A stretch of DNA of 64,000 bases from Micromonospora sp045209745. Lineage in GTDB: Bacteria > Actinomycetota > Actinomycetes > Mycobacteriales > Micromonosporaceae. The position numbers and the translations under genes are program-made. The stretch is taken from NCBI RefSeq assembly GCF_045209745.1, contig NZ_CP109273.1:6696001-6760000 (forward strand), in the 5' to 3' direction. How positions within the stretch are numbered: position 1 is the first letter of the stretch; every line of letters begins with the position of its first letter. Below are positions 39,633 through 48,879 of the stretch, piece after piece. Under the pieces are notes generated by a model. That model saw nothing but the letters and a program-made list of their open reading frames with translations. It did no database searches and was not told the DNA's origin.

Positions 39633-42359
39633 TCAGGGAAGGTGCAGCTCCTTGAGCTGACGGCGCGAGGTGATGCCGAGCTTGCGGAAGATGTTGCGCA
39701 AGTGAGCCTCGATGGTCCGAGGGCTGAGGAACAGCTGTGCGCCGACCTCACGGGAGGTTGCTCCGGTGGCCACCAGCCGCGCGACGTGCAGCTCCTGGGT
39801 GGTTAGTTCGTCGGTCGGCTGCGCGGATCGCGCGCGTGGGTGCTCGCCGGTCGCGCGGAGCTCGCGTGCGGCGCGGGCCGCGAACGCCTCCGCCCCCATG
39901 TCGGTGAGGAGTTGGTGGGCGGTGCGGAGCTGGTCTCGGGCGTCTCGGCGGCGGCCCTCACAACGTAGCCACTCGCCGTAGACGAGGTGGGCGCGGGCGA
40001 GGTAGCCGCGCATTCGGCTGCTCCCGAGGTGTTCGATCGCCGCGCGGTACTGATCCTCGGCCGACGATCCGGTGCTCATGAGCGCCTGGGCGTACGCCAC
40101 CAGCCCTAGTGCCCACGGCGTGCCGCTGACGCGAGCCCGGGCGCCGAACTGCTCCATCGCCTGGGTCGCGCGCTCCGGCTGCCCCGCACGGACGCAAGCC
40201 TCGATGAACTCCGTGAGGCTCGAGCCGCTGATTGCAAATTCACGCGACGTGCAAGCCCGGGCCGCGGTCTCCTGGGCCACCTCGTAGTTGCCCAGCCCGT
40301 TGTTGAGCACCGCCATCGCGTACTGGGCCTGGGACGCGTCCGTGCTCCCGTCGGGATAGGCGACGTCTTGGGCGGTGCTAGCGCTGAGCGCGGTGGTCTC
40401 GGCCTGGTCGCCACGCCAGGCACCCAGGATGACGCGAGCATGCCGCAGCTCCACGCCGCCGGTGGCTTGCGTGATCGCAGCCGCCTCGGCGGCGAGCTCG
40501 CCGGCTCGGGCGAGCTCGCCCATCAGGACCAATGTGATCGAGAAAAGGTTCAGCGCGGTGGGGAGCGTCGCCAGCGCGCCGGCCTCACGAGCCAACTGGA
40601 CGTTGCGGCTGGCCAGGAGGTAGAGCAGCTCGTCGTCGAACATCGCTACTGCGCTGCGGCCGGCCAGCCACAGCCAGCGGTCGCTGTGACGGTCCCGCCC
40701 AGCATCTGCGTACGAGCTGTCGCCAATCGCTTCAATGGCGCGCCGTAGCCCGGGTGCTCCCGCCGTGTATCCCCTCGTCAGGGTCGTCGCGAGGCCGTCG
40801 AGGAGCAGGTCCACGGGCCGAGCCGGTACTTCGGCTGGAGGAGCGGCCAGGGCCGCTGCGGCGATGTGCGTCGCGTCGTCGCCGCCGTTGATGACCGCCG
40901 CATCCAGCGCATGCAGATAGGTCTCGCGAGAAAGTGCGGTGTCCAGCGGGGCGAGCATCTTGGCCGCGTCCAGCAGCTTTCCCGGCACGCCGCTGTCTCG
41001 TGTCAGGTGGAACCCGATCTGGGCGCGGAGCAGTTCCAGGCGGGCGCGTGGCAGGGCGTCCAGCGGCCCGACAGCCGCGACCGCCAGCAGCTCGAGGGCG
41101 GCCTCGGGCGCACCGGACTCGTGCTTGGCGTGGGCGCCCGCAAGTGCCCGCCTCGCGCGAGCAGCAGGTTCAGGGGACAGCTCGGCTGCGCGCTGCAGGA
41201 ACGCGGCCGCGGCGGCCACACCCCCGCGGGCACGCGCCCGCTCGGCCGAGCGCTCCAACCCTTCAGCGACCTCTTCGTCAGCTCCGAACACCGACTGTGC
41301 GCGGTGCCAGGCACGACGATCAGGGTCGGCCTGTGGGTCGGTCGCTTCGGCCAGCGCGCCGTGGGCGCGGCGACGGTCCGGGAGGGTGGCTGCCTGGTAC
41401 ACCGCGGACCGCACCAGCGGGTGACGGAACCGTACCCGGACGTCGATCTCCAGCAGCCCGGTGACCTCCGCGGGTGTCGCAACCTCGCGAGCCAGGCCCA
41501 GGTGCGCGGCCGCACGCCACAGCAGGGCCACGTCACCTGTCGGCTCGGACGCGGCGACCAGCAGCAGCAGCTGCGTCTGCGGGGGCAGGCTGGCTGACCG
41601 GCGTCGGAAGCCCTCCTCCAAGCGGCGTGGGACGCTCAGCGCGTCGGGCAGCTCGAACCCACCGGCCAAGTATGGCGACCGCATGTTGCGGGGCAGCTCC
41701 AGCAGCGCCAACGGGTTGCCGCCCGCTTCGGCGAGGATCCGTTCGCGCACCCCCTCGTCCAGCGGTGTGCGCACCGCAGCGTTGAGCAGCACCCGGGCAT
41801 CGGACGCGCCGAGCCGCTCCAGACCTAGCTCTGGTAACCCGGCGAACGGAAGGCGGTCGTCGTCGGAGTCGCGCACCCCGAACACGAGGGCCAACCTTTC
41901 GGCCCCCACCCGTCGGGCCACGAAGGCCAGGACCTGCGCCGATGCCTCATCCAGCCACTGCGCGTCGTCGACAAGACACAGCAGCGGTTGTTCCTCGGCG
42001 ACCTCGGCCAACAGGTTGAGGACGGCCAGCCCGACCAAGAACCGGTCCGGCGCGGCGCCACCGTGGAGTCCGAACGCCACCCCGAGGGCGGCCCGTTGCG
42101 GCTCGGGCAGCGTGCCGGTGCGTTCCAGCAGGGGAGCACATAACTGGTGCAGCCCAGCGAACGCGAACTGCGTCTCGGACTCGGCGCCGACCGAGGGCTC
42201 CACCCGGAAGGCCGAGGCGAGTGCCGTCTGGTGAGCGTGCTCGAGCAAGGCAGTCTTCCCGATGCCGGCTTCTCCGCGCACCACAAGAGCGCCGCTGCGC
42301 CCGGACCGAGCCAGGGAGAGGAGCTTCTCGACCGCGTCACGCTCTGAACGCCGGCCCAC
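39633..42359 (-). CDS. LAL-family LuxR regulator B (ATPase plus LuxR HTH)
   Basis: The 908-residue product starts with GTG 42359 (VGRRSERDAVEKLLSLARSG). It has Walker A GEAGIGKTALL, Walker B LCLVDDAQWLDEAS, the long helical middle part and the LuxR HTH (LTTQELHVARLVATGATS, SPRTIEAHLRNIFRKLGIT). It is colinear with LAL A throughout, with many substitutions. No better start occurs, because an in-frame stop lies 27 nt upstream. It is divergent from Ser/Thr kinase B, and the 330-bp gap carries two element copies (42411 and 42499). Confidence 0.92.
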   Translation of the reverse strand: MGRRSERDAVEKLLSLARSGRSGALVVRGEAGIGKTALLEHAHQTALASAFRVEPSVGAESETQFAFAGLHQLCAPLLERTGTLPEPQRAALGVAFGLHGGAAPDRFLVGLAVLNLLAEVAEEQPLLCLVDDAQWLDEASAQVLAFVARRVGAERLALVFGVRDSDDDRLPFAGLPELGLERLGASDARVLLNAAVRTPLDEGVRERILAEAGGNPLALLELPRNMRSPYLAGGFELPDALSVPRRLEEGFRRRSASLPPQTQLLLLVAASEPTGDVALLWRAAAHLGLAREVATPAEVTGLLEIDVRVRFRHPLVRSAVYQAATLPDRRRAHGALAEATDPQADPDRRAWHRAQSVFGADEEVAEGLERSAERARARGGVAAAAAFLQRAAELSPEPAARARRALAGAHAKHESGAPEAALELLAVAAVGPLDALPRARLELLRAQIGFHLTRDSGVPGKLLDAAKMLAPLDTALSRETYLHALDAAVINGGDDATHIAAAALAAPPAEVPARPVDLLLDGLATTLTRGYTAGAPGLRRAIEAIGDSSYADAGRDRHSDRWLWLAGRSAVAMFDDELLYLLASRNVQLAREAGALATLPTALNLFSITLVLMGELARAGELAAEAAAITQATGGVELRHARVILGAWRGDQAETTALSASTAQDVAYPDGSTDASQAQYAMAVLNNGLGNYEVAQETAARACTSREFAISGSSLTEFIEACVRAGQPERATQAMEQFGARARVSGTPWALGLVAYAQALMSTGSSAEDQYRAAIEHLGSSRMRGYLARAHLVYGEWLRCEGRRRDARDQLRTAHQLLTDMGAEAFAARAARELRATGEHPRARSAQPTDELTTQELHVARLVATGATSREVGAQLFLSPRTIEAHLRNIFRKLGITSRRQLKELHLP

Positions 42360-42410
42360 GAGATCCGCCAGGTCGTGCTCCCGTCAACGCGCCAGATGTA
42401 GGTAGCCGCC

Positions 42411-42433
42411 ACCGTAGTCGTCCCTGATGCGAA
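42411..42433 (+). promoter_or_regulatory. LAL-island element, degenerate copy d2
   Basis: ACCGT, 7 nt, CCTGATGCGAA, 51 bp before the LAL B start. It keeps the spacing but not the full core. Confidence 0.4.
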
Positions 42434-42498
42434 GCGCCAAAGTTCCGGGTTAGCACCTGCCACCTCAGAGTTCTCGGTGGCGCCAGGCCGTGAAGACC

Positions 42499-42521
42499 TA
42501 CGTGGTTGTGACCGACGCGAG
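42499..42521 (+). promoter_or_regulatory. LAL-island element, copy d, upstream of kinase B
   Basis: TACGT, 7 nt, ACCGACGCGAG, 168 bp before the kinase ATG. Confidence 0.6.
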
Positions 42522-42689
42522 GGCTCGGCCTCCGGTGCGAACCTGATGACTCGCCAGGACCGGGCATCCGGACCCCGGCGCACCCGGGGCTGATGGACTC
42601 CGGAGCCCCGTGGCGGGCGTTTTCAGACCAGACGAACCATCCGACGTCGAACCCGTCCCCGGTACGACCACGAGAAAGTTGAGGAGACC

Positions 42690-43679
42690 ATGAGCACGGA
42701 TCGCGTGCTTGGCGGACGCTATGAGCTCTGCGACGTCCTGGGCCGGGGCGGCATGGCCGTTGTTCACCTGGCTCGTGACATCCGTCTCGAGCGCTGGGTC
42801 GCGGTCAAGGTGCTCCGCGCAGAGCTAGCCCGCGATCCGCTGTTCCGATCCCGGTTCCGGCGGGAAGCACAGGCGGTCGCCCGCCTCAATCACCCCGGCA
42901 TCGTCTCCGTTCATGACGTCGGACATGAGCACGTAGAAGGCAGCCGGGCGGACGAGCCGAACGTTCCGTTCATCGTCATGGAGCACGTCGCCGGCCAGTC
43001 GCTGCAGGCCCGCCTCCGCGAGGGCGCGCTCGCGCTGGAGGAGTCGATCCAGCATCAGGTAGCGGTCCTGTCGGCACTCGAGTTCAGCCATCGCGCAGGC
43101 GTTGTCCATCGCGACATCAAGCCCGCCAACGTCATGGTCACTCCCGACGGCGCAATCAAGGTCGTGGACTTCGGCATCGCGCGTGTCGATGGTGATGCCG
43201 GCGCCATAGCAACCCAGACCCACGCGCTCCTCGGAACCGCCCAGTACCTCTCTCCCGAACAATTGCGCGGTGAGATCGCCGACGCCCGCAGCGACCTGTA
43301 CTCCGCGGGCTGCCTGCTCTACGAGCTGCTGACCGGGCGGCCGCCCTTCGTCGGTGGCAACCCGGTTGCCGTCGCCTATCAGCACGTGCACCAGGAGCCC
43401 CCGCGAGCCAGTGCCTACCGCACCGAGGTGACTCCGGCGCTTGACGCGGTGCTCCTCACGGCGCTCGCCAAGGACCGAAAGGACCGGTTCCAGAGCGCTC
43501 GATCGTTCAGGGAAGCGCTCCAGTCCGCGGCTAAGGGCCTGGTCCGTGCGGACGAGCGCACCGATATGGGACGCGTTGGACAACGCGATTCCGATCCACC
43601 CGCCTTGGCACACCACGACGGCGTCGACGGTCTCCACCGCATCGCCATCGGGCCACTCGCCTCGTCGACCCGCCCGTGA
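42690..43679 (+). CDS. Soluble Ser/Thr protein kinase (paralogue B)
   Basis: The 329-residue product has LGRGGMAVVHLARDI, Lys40 (VAVKVLRAEL), Asp142 in HRDIKPANVMV, Asp160 of DFG and YLSPEQLRGEIADARSDLYS. It is a PknB-type kinase domain with a short tail and no membrane segment or PASTA repeats. Its GC-rich codon use matches its surroundings, unlike paralogue A. It is divergent from LAL B, an arrangement that recalls PknK of mycobacteria, in which a kinase and a MalT-like ATPase are fused. GAGGAGA precedes the ATG. Confidence 0.93.
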   Translation: MSTDRVLGGRYELCDVLGRGGMAVVHLARDIRLERWVAVKVLRAELARDPLFRSRFRREAQAVARLNHPGIVSVHDVGHEHVEGSRADEPNVPFIVMEHVAGQSLQARLREGALALEESIQHQVAVLSALEFSHRAGVVHRDIKPANVMVTPDGAIKVVDFGIARVDGDAGAIATQTHALLGTAQYLSPEQLRGEIADARSDLYSAGCLLYELLTGRPPFVGGNPVAVAYQHVHQEPPRASAYRTEVTPALDAVLLTALAKDRKDRFQSARSFREALQSAAKGLVRADERTDMGRVGQRDSDPPALAHHDGVDGLHRIAIGPLASSTRP

Positions 43680-43927
43680 CGAGAACAAGGCCACCACACG
43701 ATCCGCCTAGGCGAACGGTCCGCACTGGGCTCACCACAGGAAGGAACACCATGCGGCATCGTCGCCCAGGCGACGGGTGACCGCTACGTGGTGCTGCGCG
43801 GCGTTCGCGGCCGAGCAGCGTGCTCAGGAGCAGGCGCGTCGTCCCAAACCATCCGCCCCGCAGCCGCACGGCTCGGGTCTCGGGGAGGGCGTCTGCTTGA
43901 GCACGGGCTGCGGACCTGCCGCAGCAG
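43680..43927. other. Intergenic stretch, no supported gene
   Basis: GGAAGGA precedes ATG 43751, but the frame ends after nine codons, so this looks like the start of a lost gene. The rest shows nothing recognisable. Confidence 0.5.
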
Positions 43928-44749
43928 TTAGTGACCTCGGTCCCGGCGCAGGAAGCACGACAGCAGTTGCCTGAACTCGTGCGGGTGCTCGATCGCCGGC
44001 ACGTGCCCGCATCGGCCGAGCACGTGCAGACGGACATCGGCCAGGTGTTCGAGCAAGGGCTGGGCTGCCGTCCCGAGCGGGGTGACTCGGTCCTCGGCGC
44101 CGTGAACGAGCAGCACGGGCGCGCGGACCGCTGCCAGCGTTTGCGTCGAGAGGGTGAGCTCGTCGACCCATCGTGCCCGAGGTGGAGGAAACAACGACGC
44201 GAACGCGGCCGCCCCCGCTCGCATCGCAGCTGCACGAGCATCGACGGCCGAATCGGTCACGAGCGCTTGGTCGAGGACGAGGCGACTCAGCATGTCTCGT
44301 GCCCCGAGCGGGCCGGCGGGGGCGGCCCAGACCGCGTCGAGCTCGGCGGACAGCGGCGCCCCGGGGGCGCCCATCGTCGAGACCGCCACGACGCGGGTGA
44401 CCTGCTGGGGGCGCGCGGCCGCCAACGCCAGCGCCACGGCGCCGCCCATCGAGTGACCCACCACGGCGTAGTGCTCGATACCGAGAGCATCCATCAGGCC
44501 CGCGGCCTGCTCCGTCCACAGCCGGAGCCCACCCCTGGAGCCCGCCGGGACAGGTGTACGGCCGAACCCCGCCTGGTCAGGAGCCACCAGGTGCCAGGAC
44601 CTGCCCAGCGCCTGCGCCGTCGTCGCCCAGGTGCCGGACCCGGTCGTGCCGGGTCCGGAGCCGTGCAGCATCAGCACCGCGGGCCCGGTGCCGCTCTCCA
44701 GGACGTGGACGGGGGAACCGTCGACGGTGACGGTCCGAAGTGCCGTCAC
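43928..44749 (-). CDS. Alpha/beta hydrolase, meta-cleavage-hydrolase type
   Basis: The 273-residue product contains HGSGPGTTGSGTW, the nucleophile Ser100 in VVGHSMGGAVAL, Asp in HGAEDRVTP and His in RCGHVPAIEHP. The HGSGPG start is typical of C-C-bond hydrolases acting on ring-cleavage products (DmpD-like), although many homologues are simple esterases. It ends the leftward GntR/DJ-1/hydrolase block. Confidence 0.88.
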   Translation of the reverse strand: MTALRTVTVDGSPVHVLESGTGPAVLMLHGSGPGTTGSGTWATTAQALGRSWHLVAPDQAGFGRTPVPAGSRGGLRLWTEQAAGLMDALGIEHYAVVGHSMGGAVALALAAARPQQVTRVVAVSTMGAPGAPLSAELDAVWAAPAGPLGARDMLSRLVLDQALVTDSAVDARAAAMRAGAAAFASLFPPPRARWVDELTLSTQTLAAVRAPVLLVHGAEDRVTPLGTAAQPLLEHLADVRLHVLGRCGHVPAIEHPHEFRQLLSCFLRRDRGH

Positions 44750-44768
44750 CGGGGCAAACCAGGTGTGC

Positions 44769-45338
44769 TCATGCCGATGCGGAGTTGACGGACTTCGAGA
44801 AGAGCTCCATCATCGCCCTGCCGAATTGCGGCATGTCGGGCCAACCCCGGCAGGAGACGAGGTTGCCGTCCACGACGTCGGGAGCGTCGATGACCGTCGC
44901 GCCCGCGTTCTCCATGTCACCGGTGATGGGCGGGAAGCACGCCGTCTTTCGACCCTTGAGCAGCCCGTACACCGCTGGTACCTGCGCGCCGTGGCACACC
45001 AGCGCGATGGGGAGGTTGCGGGCGAAGAAGTGCTCGGTGATGCGCCTGACGTCGGCGTCGACCCGGATCCACTCGGGTGCACGTCCCCCGGGGATGATGA
45101 GGGCGTCATAGCGCTCGACGTCGACCTCGGCCCAGGGCACGTCGACCGGCAGCTTCCGGCCGTTCTTCTCCACGTAGGCGTCGGAGTTGGGGTCGAACTC
45201 GTGGATGACCAGTTGCACGTCACGCATCGTCCGTGACGAGACGTCGACGTCCCAGCCGCCCTCCTGCACGCGATAGTAGGGATACATGGTGTCGAGTTCC
45301 TCGGCGGCGTCGCCGGTCAGGAGCAGCGCTCTGGGCAC
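44769..45338 (-). CDS. DJ-1/PfpI family protein
   Basis: The 189-residue product has the nucleophile-elbow Cys115 in IALVCHGAQ and IIPGGRAPEW with its Glu, as in the PfpI branch. This family covers proteases, glyoxalase-III-like deglycases and amidases. A perfect 20-nt palindrome lies 36 bp upstream. It is 19 nt ahead of the alpha/beta hydrolase and likely cotranscribed with it. Confidence 0.9.
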   Translation of the reverse strand: MPRALLLTGDAAEELDTMYPYYRVQEGGWDVDVSSRTMRDVQLVIHEFDPNSDAYVEKNGRKLPVDVPWAEVDVERYDALIIPGGRAPEWIRVDADVRRITEHFFARNLPIALVCHGAQVPAVYGLLKGRKTACFPPITGDMENAGATVIDAPDVVDGNLVSCRGWPDMPQFGRAMMELFSKSVNSASA

Positions 45339-45374
45339 CTGCTTCTCCTCGCATGTGGGGACGGGTGAGGTGAA

Positions 45375-45394
45375 TCAGATCCAATCCGATCTGA
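45375..45394. promoter_or_regulatory. Palindromic operator upstream of the DJ-1 gene
   Basis: TCAGATC, 6 nt, GATCTGA, perfect inverted repeat between the gntR stop and the DJ-1 start. Candidate GntR binding site. Confidence 0.55.
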
Positions 45395-45426
45395 TCGAGT
45401 TAGCATTCCTCGGCCCAGCCCGCCCG

Positions 45427-46170
45427 TCAACCCTCCACCGCCATTCCGTCCGCGTCCTTGACCTCGTCGAACAATCGCCGGAAACGCTCGCCGGACCGCA
45501 GGATGTGCCGACGCATCGCGTAGGCGGCGGCGTCGGGGTCACGCGCGGCGATCGCGGCCACAACTTCCTCGTGCTCGGCCATCGCGAGGTGAGTGACCTG
45601 GGTGTCGTGGTGCAGCCGGAAGAGGTGCACGTGGCTGTGCAGGCGAGCAAGCGTTTCACGGATGACCTGGTTCTCCGCGCTCAGGGCGACGAGATCGTGA
45701 AAAGCGGCGTCGCGTAGCCCGAAGGCGCCGTAGGCCGACAGCCCGCTGCCCCCCTGCAGCTCGGCCATCTCCTCCAGCATTCGTCGCAGACCGGCCACCT
45801 GCTCCGAGGACGCCCGTTCGGCGGATCTGCGCGCCGCCGCCGGCTCGAGGAGCAGGCGAACCTCGAGCATGTCCTCGAATCGGTGACGAGTGATCTGGGG
45901 CGGAATGCGGTAGCCGGCATGGGGCACACGCACGACCAGGCCCTCGGCCTCCATGCGGTTCAGGGCGTCTCGGATCGGCGTCTGCGAGACCCCCAGTTCC
46001 CGCGCCAGGACGTCGATCGTGACGCGGGAGCCAGGCTCGATCCGTAGCGACATCAGCTGTCCGAGCAGCGTGTCGTACACCTCGTCGGCGAGCCGGCCGC
46101 GAGATCTTCTCGGCGGCGTTCCACCCGGCACGGCCCTACGGTCCCGCCCGATCATCGCTTCGTCGTCCAT
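45427..46170 (-). CDS. GntR-family regulator (FadR/FCD subfamily)
   Basis: From ATG 46170 the product is about 247 residues. The winged HTH contains LADEVYDTLLGQLMSLRIEP and LARELGVSQTPIRDALNRME. The FCD ligand domain contains FEDMLEVRLLLEPAAARRSA and the metal-binding His residues in FHDL and MAEHEEV. A longer start at GTG 46215 is possible. It is divergent from the ABC importer operon and probably controls it. Confidence 0.93.
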   Translation of the reverse strand: MDDEAMIGRDRRAVPGGTPPRRSRGRLADEVYDTLLGQLMSLRIEPGSRVTIDVLARELGVSQTPIRDALNRMEAEGLVVRVPHAGYRIPPQITRHRFEDMLEVRLLLEPAAARRSAERASSEQVAGLRRMLEEMAELQGGSGLSAYGAFGLRDAAFHDLVALSAENQVIRETLARLHSHVHLFRLHHDTQVTHLAMAEHEEVVAAIAARDPDAAAYAMRRHILRSGERFRRLFDEVKDADGMAVEG

Positions 46171-46498
46171 CGTGACCTGAGGTCCTTTCTTGCGCCTTCG
46201 AGAACCTGTTGACACCAGTCACAACGCTGCGGCATGCTGACGCCCCCACCAGATCGTATAGGAAAAGTGACGGATGATCTTCATCCTCCACCATCGCGGC
46301 ACCACCCGCCATGGCGACTTCGATCACCTGGAGGACTGCTCGACGGTCGGAAGACCCAGCACATCGCGGCGTGCTCGTGACGCCGCTCCCGGGTCGGCCC
46401 CCGCGACAGCCCAGTAACACGCCTGAACGACCCAGCAACTGCTCGGCGAAGCACATAGCGAGGCTCTAGAAGTTCCCACCCAGAAAGCAGGCGAGAAG

Positions 46499-47932
46499 AT
46501 GCGGAATCCGAAGCGAATAGGAATAATGTCCGTTCCCGGCCGAAAGGTGCGGCTGGCGGCGGCGGCCATGCTGTTGGTCGCCACGACCGTGACGGCATGC
46601 GGCGATGGCAAGGATGACGGCGGGAAGGCGAGCGCCCCCAAGGCACCGGCGACCATCCCGGAGCTCACCAAGGACCCGCTGACTCTCAGCTTCATCTGGT
46701 TCGACTGGCCCCCCGCCCAGGCACTGGAGACCTTCGCGAACGCCGAGTACAAAAAAGAGCGGCCGAACGCGACCATCAAGGTCAACACCGTGCCGAACGC
46801 GAACTGGCACGACTCGATGTTCACCCAGTTCGCCGCGCACAAGACCGACTTCGACATCGCGATCCTGGACTCGCAACACATCGGCGAGGCCGTGACGAAC
46901 GGCAACATCCTCGACCTCACCGACTTCGTCAAGCAGAACATCGACGTCAAGGCCTACAACCCGTACCTCCTGGCGGCCTACGGCCAGTTCCCCCAGGCGG
47001 AGACGGGCAAACGCGACGAGAACGCCAGCCTGTACGGACTGCCGCTGCTCGGCGACACCTGGACGATGATCTACCGCAAGGACCTGATCGGCGACAAGCC
47101 TCCGCAGACCTGGGACCAGATGATCTCAGTCGCCGAGAAGTGCCAGGCGGAAAATCCTGGCGTCAGCGGGCTGGCTTTCCACCAGGCCAACGGCTCGGAC
47201 GCCGCGGCCGTCACCTACAACACGGTCAACGGCGTCTACGGCGGCAACCTCTGGGACGCCAAGGCCCGCAAGATCGACGGTGTTCTCAACGACGCCGCGG
47301 GCCAGGAGGCGATGGACGTCCTGGTCAACAAGATGAAGCCGCTGACCGCGAAGGGCTCCGGCAACTGGTTCATCGACGAGGTGAACGCGTCGGTCGCCCA
47401 GGGCAAGGCATGCATCGCGTTCAACTGGATCGCCGCGAGCGGCGGCCTGCTTGATCCGAAGCAGTCGACGCTCGGCACCACGCGGGAGCAGATTCTCGAC
47501 AAGCTGGGTTTTGCCACCCTGCCGAGCCAGAAGACGAACCTGGTCCCGCTCGGCGGTATGGGGATGCACGTGTCGGCCTACTCCGCCAAGGCAAACCAGG
47601 CGGAGGCCCTGAACTTCATGAAGTGGTTCGAGCAGGCTGATGTCCAGAAGAAGTGGGCTGCGGCTGGTGGCGTGCCATCGCGTACGGACGCCCTGGAGTC
47701 GCCCGAGTTCCTCAATGCCGGGCCGTTCAACCAGGTGTACACCGACTCGGTTCCGCGGATGCGGGACATGTGGAACGTGCCCGAGTACGCGCGCCTCGTC
47801 GACATTGAGAACACCAACGTGAACGCGGCTCTCAACGGCGCGAAGAAGCCGAAGGATGCGCTCGACGACATCGCCAAGGAGCAGCAGGGCGTGCTCGACT
47901 CCAGCAGCCGCAAGGGCGGCGGCGGACTGTGA
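46499..47932 (+). CDS. ABC importer substrate-binding lipoprotein (CUT1 family)
   Basis: The 477-residue product has a lipoprotein signal with lipobox Cys34 (TTVTAC) and the body of an extracellular solute-binding protein: FDIAILDSQHIGEAVTNGNI, YGLPLLGDTWTMIYRKDL, ACIAFNWIAA and a late WFEQADVQKKW. An alternative ATG at 46526 has AGGA nearby. It is the first gene of a tight operon with two permeases and two ATPases. The ligand is probably a sugar or polyol. Confidence 0.92.
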   Translation: MRNPKRIGIMSVPGRKVRLAAAAMLLVATTVTACGDGKDDGGKASAPKAPATIPELTKDPLTLSFIWFDWPPAQALETFANAEYKKERPNATIKVNTVPNANWHDSMFTQFAAHKTDFDIAILDSQHIGEAVTNGNILDLTDFVKQNIDVKAYNPYLLAAYGQFPQAETGKRDENASLYGLPLLGDTWTMIYRKDLIGDKPPQTWDQMISVAEKCQAENPGVSGLAFHQANGSDAAAVTYNTVNGVYGGNLWDAKARKIDGVLNDAAGQEAMDVLVNKMKPLTAKGSGNWFIDEVNASVAQGKACIAFNWIAASGGLLDPKQSTLGTTREQILDKLGFATLPSQKTNLVPLGGMGMHVSAYSAKANQAEALNFMKWFEQADVQKKWAAAGGVPSRTDALESPEFLNAGPFNQVYTDSVPRMRDMWNVPEYARLVDIENTNVNAALNGAKKPKDALDDIAKEQQGVLDSSSRKGGGGL

Positions 47933-48879
47933 GTGACCCCGTCCCTCTGACGGCCGACCACCCCGGGCAGGTGGCGTCGCAGACGCCACCTGCACCGGGT
48001 CGGTCCCGCCGGCTGACCGACCGCAGGCTCGCCGTGGCCTTCATCTCCCCCGCGCTGCTGCTGTTGCTCGCCATGTCGGTGTTCCCGTTGCTGTGGGCGT
48101 TGTACCTGTCTTTCACCGACTACTCGGCCACCCGCGGGGGGCCCGCCCATTTCATCGGGTTCGGGAACTACACCGCCATCCTGACTTCGGCACAGGTCCA
48201 CCAGAGGGCCTTGACGACGTTGATCTACGTGATCGGCGCGGTCGGCCTGCAGACCGTGCTCGGCTTCACCATCGCCTACCTGATCTCACGGCGCACGCAC
48301 GGGCGAGGCGTGCTGACCACGCTGTTCCTGGTTCCGATGATGCTGTCGCCGGTCGTGGTCGGGCTGTTCTGGCGATTCATGCTCGACGCGCAATTCGGCG
48401 TGATCAACAGCATGCTCGGCTCGGTCGGCCTGGGGCAGGTGGAGTGGCTCACCCGGCAGCGAACGGCATTGATCTCCCTGATCGTGGTCGACACCTGGCA
48501 GTGGACGCCGTTCATCATGCTCATCGCACTTGCGGGCCTTACCGCGGTTCCCAAGTACCTGTACGAGGCCGCCTCGATCGACCGGGCATCCGAGTGGTTC
48601 CGGTTCCGCACCATCACTCTTCCGCTGGTGTGGCCGCTGCTCCTCATTGCCGTGTTGTTCAGGGCCATCGAGGCCTTCCGGCTGTTCGACCTCGTCTACA
48701 TCCTGACCAACGGAGGTCCGGGTGTCTCCACCGAGACGTTGTCGTTCCACGTCTACAAGGTCGCGTTCCTGGGCTTCAACACCGGAACCGCCTCGGCGTA
48801 CGGGATCCTCATGGTCCTCGTCGTCATCGTCCTCACGCAGTTGTACCTGCGCTACCTGAACAAGCTCAAGGAGGACTGA
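47929..48879 (+). CDS. ABC importer permease, MalF type
   Basis: The 316-residue product has six transmembrane segments and the EAA-loop KYLYEAASIDRASEWFRFRT with the expected A and G-region residues. It overlaps the binding-protein gene by 4 nt (GTGA), so translation is coupled. It resembles MalF/UgpA-type permeases. Confidence 0.92.
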   Translation: MSDPVPLTADHPGQVASQTPPAPGRSRRLTDRRLAVAFISPALLLLLAMSVFPLLWALYLSFTDYSATRGGPAHFIGFGNYTAILTSAQVHQRALTTLIYVIGAVGLQTVLGFTIAYLISRRTHGRGVLTTLFLVPMMLSPVVVGLFWRFMLDAQFGVINSMLGSVGLGQVEWLTRQRTALISLIVVDTWQWTPFIMLIALAGLTAVPKYLYEAASIDRASEWFRFRTITLPLVWPLLLIAVLFRAIEAFRLFDLVYILTNGGPGVSTETLSFHVYKVAFLGFNTGTASAYGILMVLVVIVLTQLYLRYLNKLKED

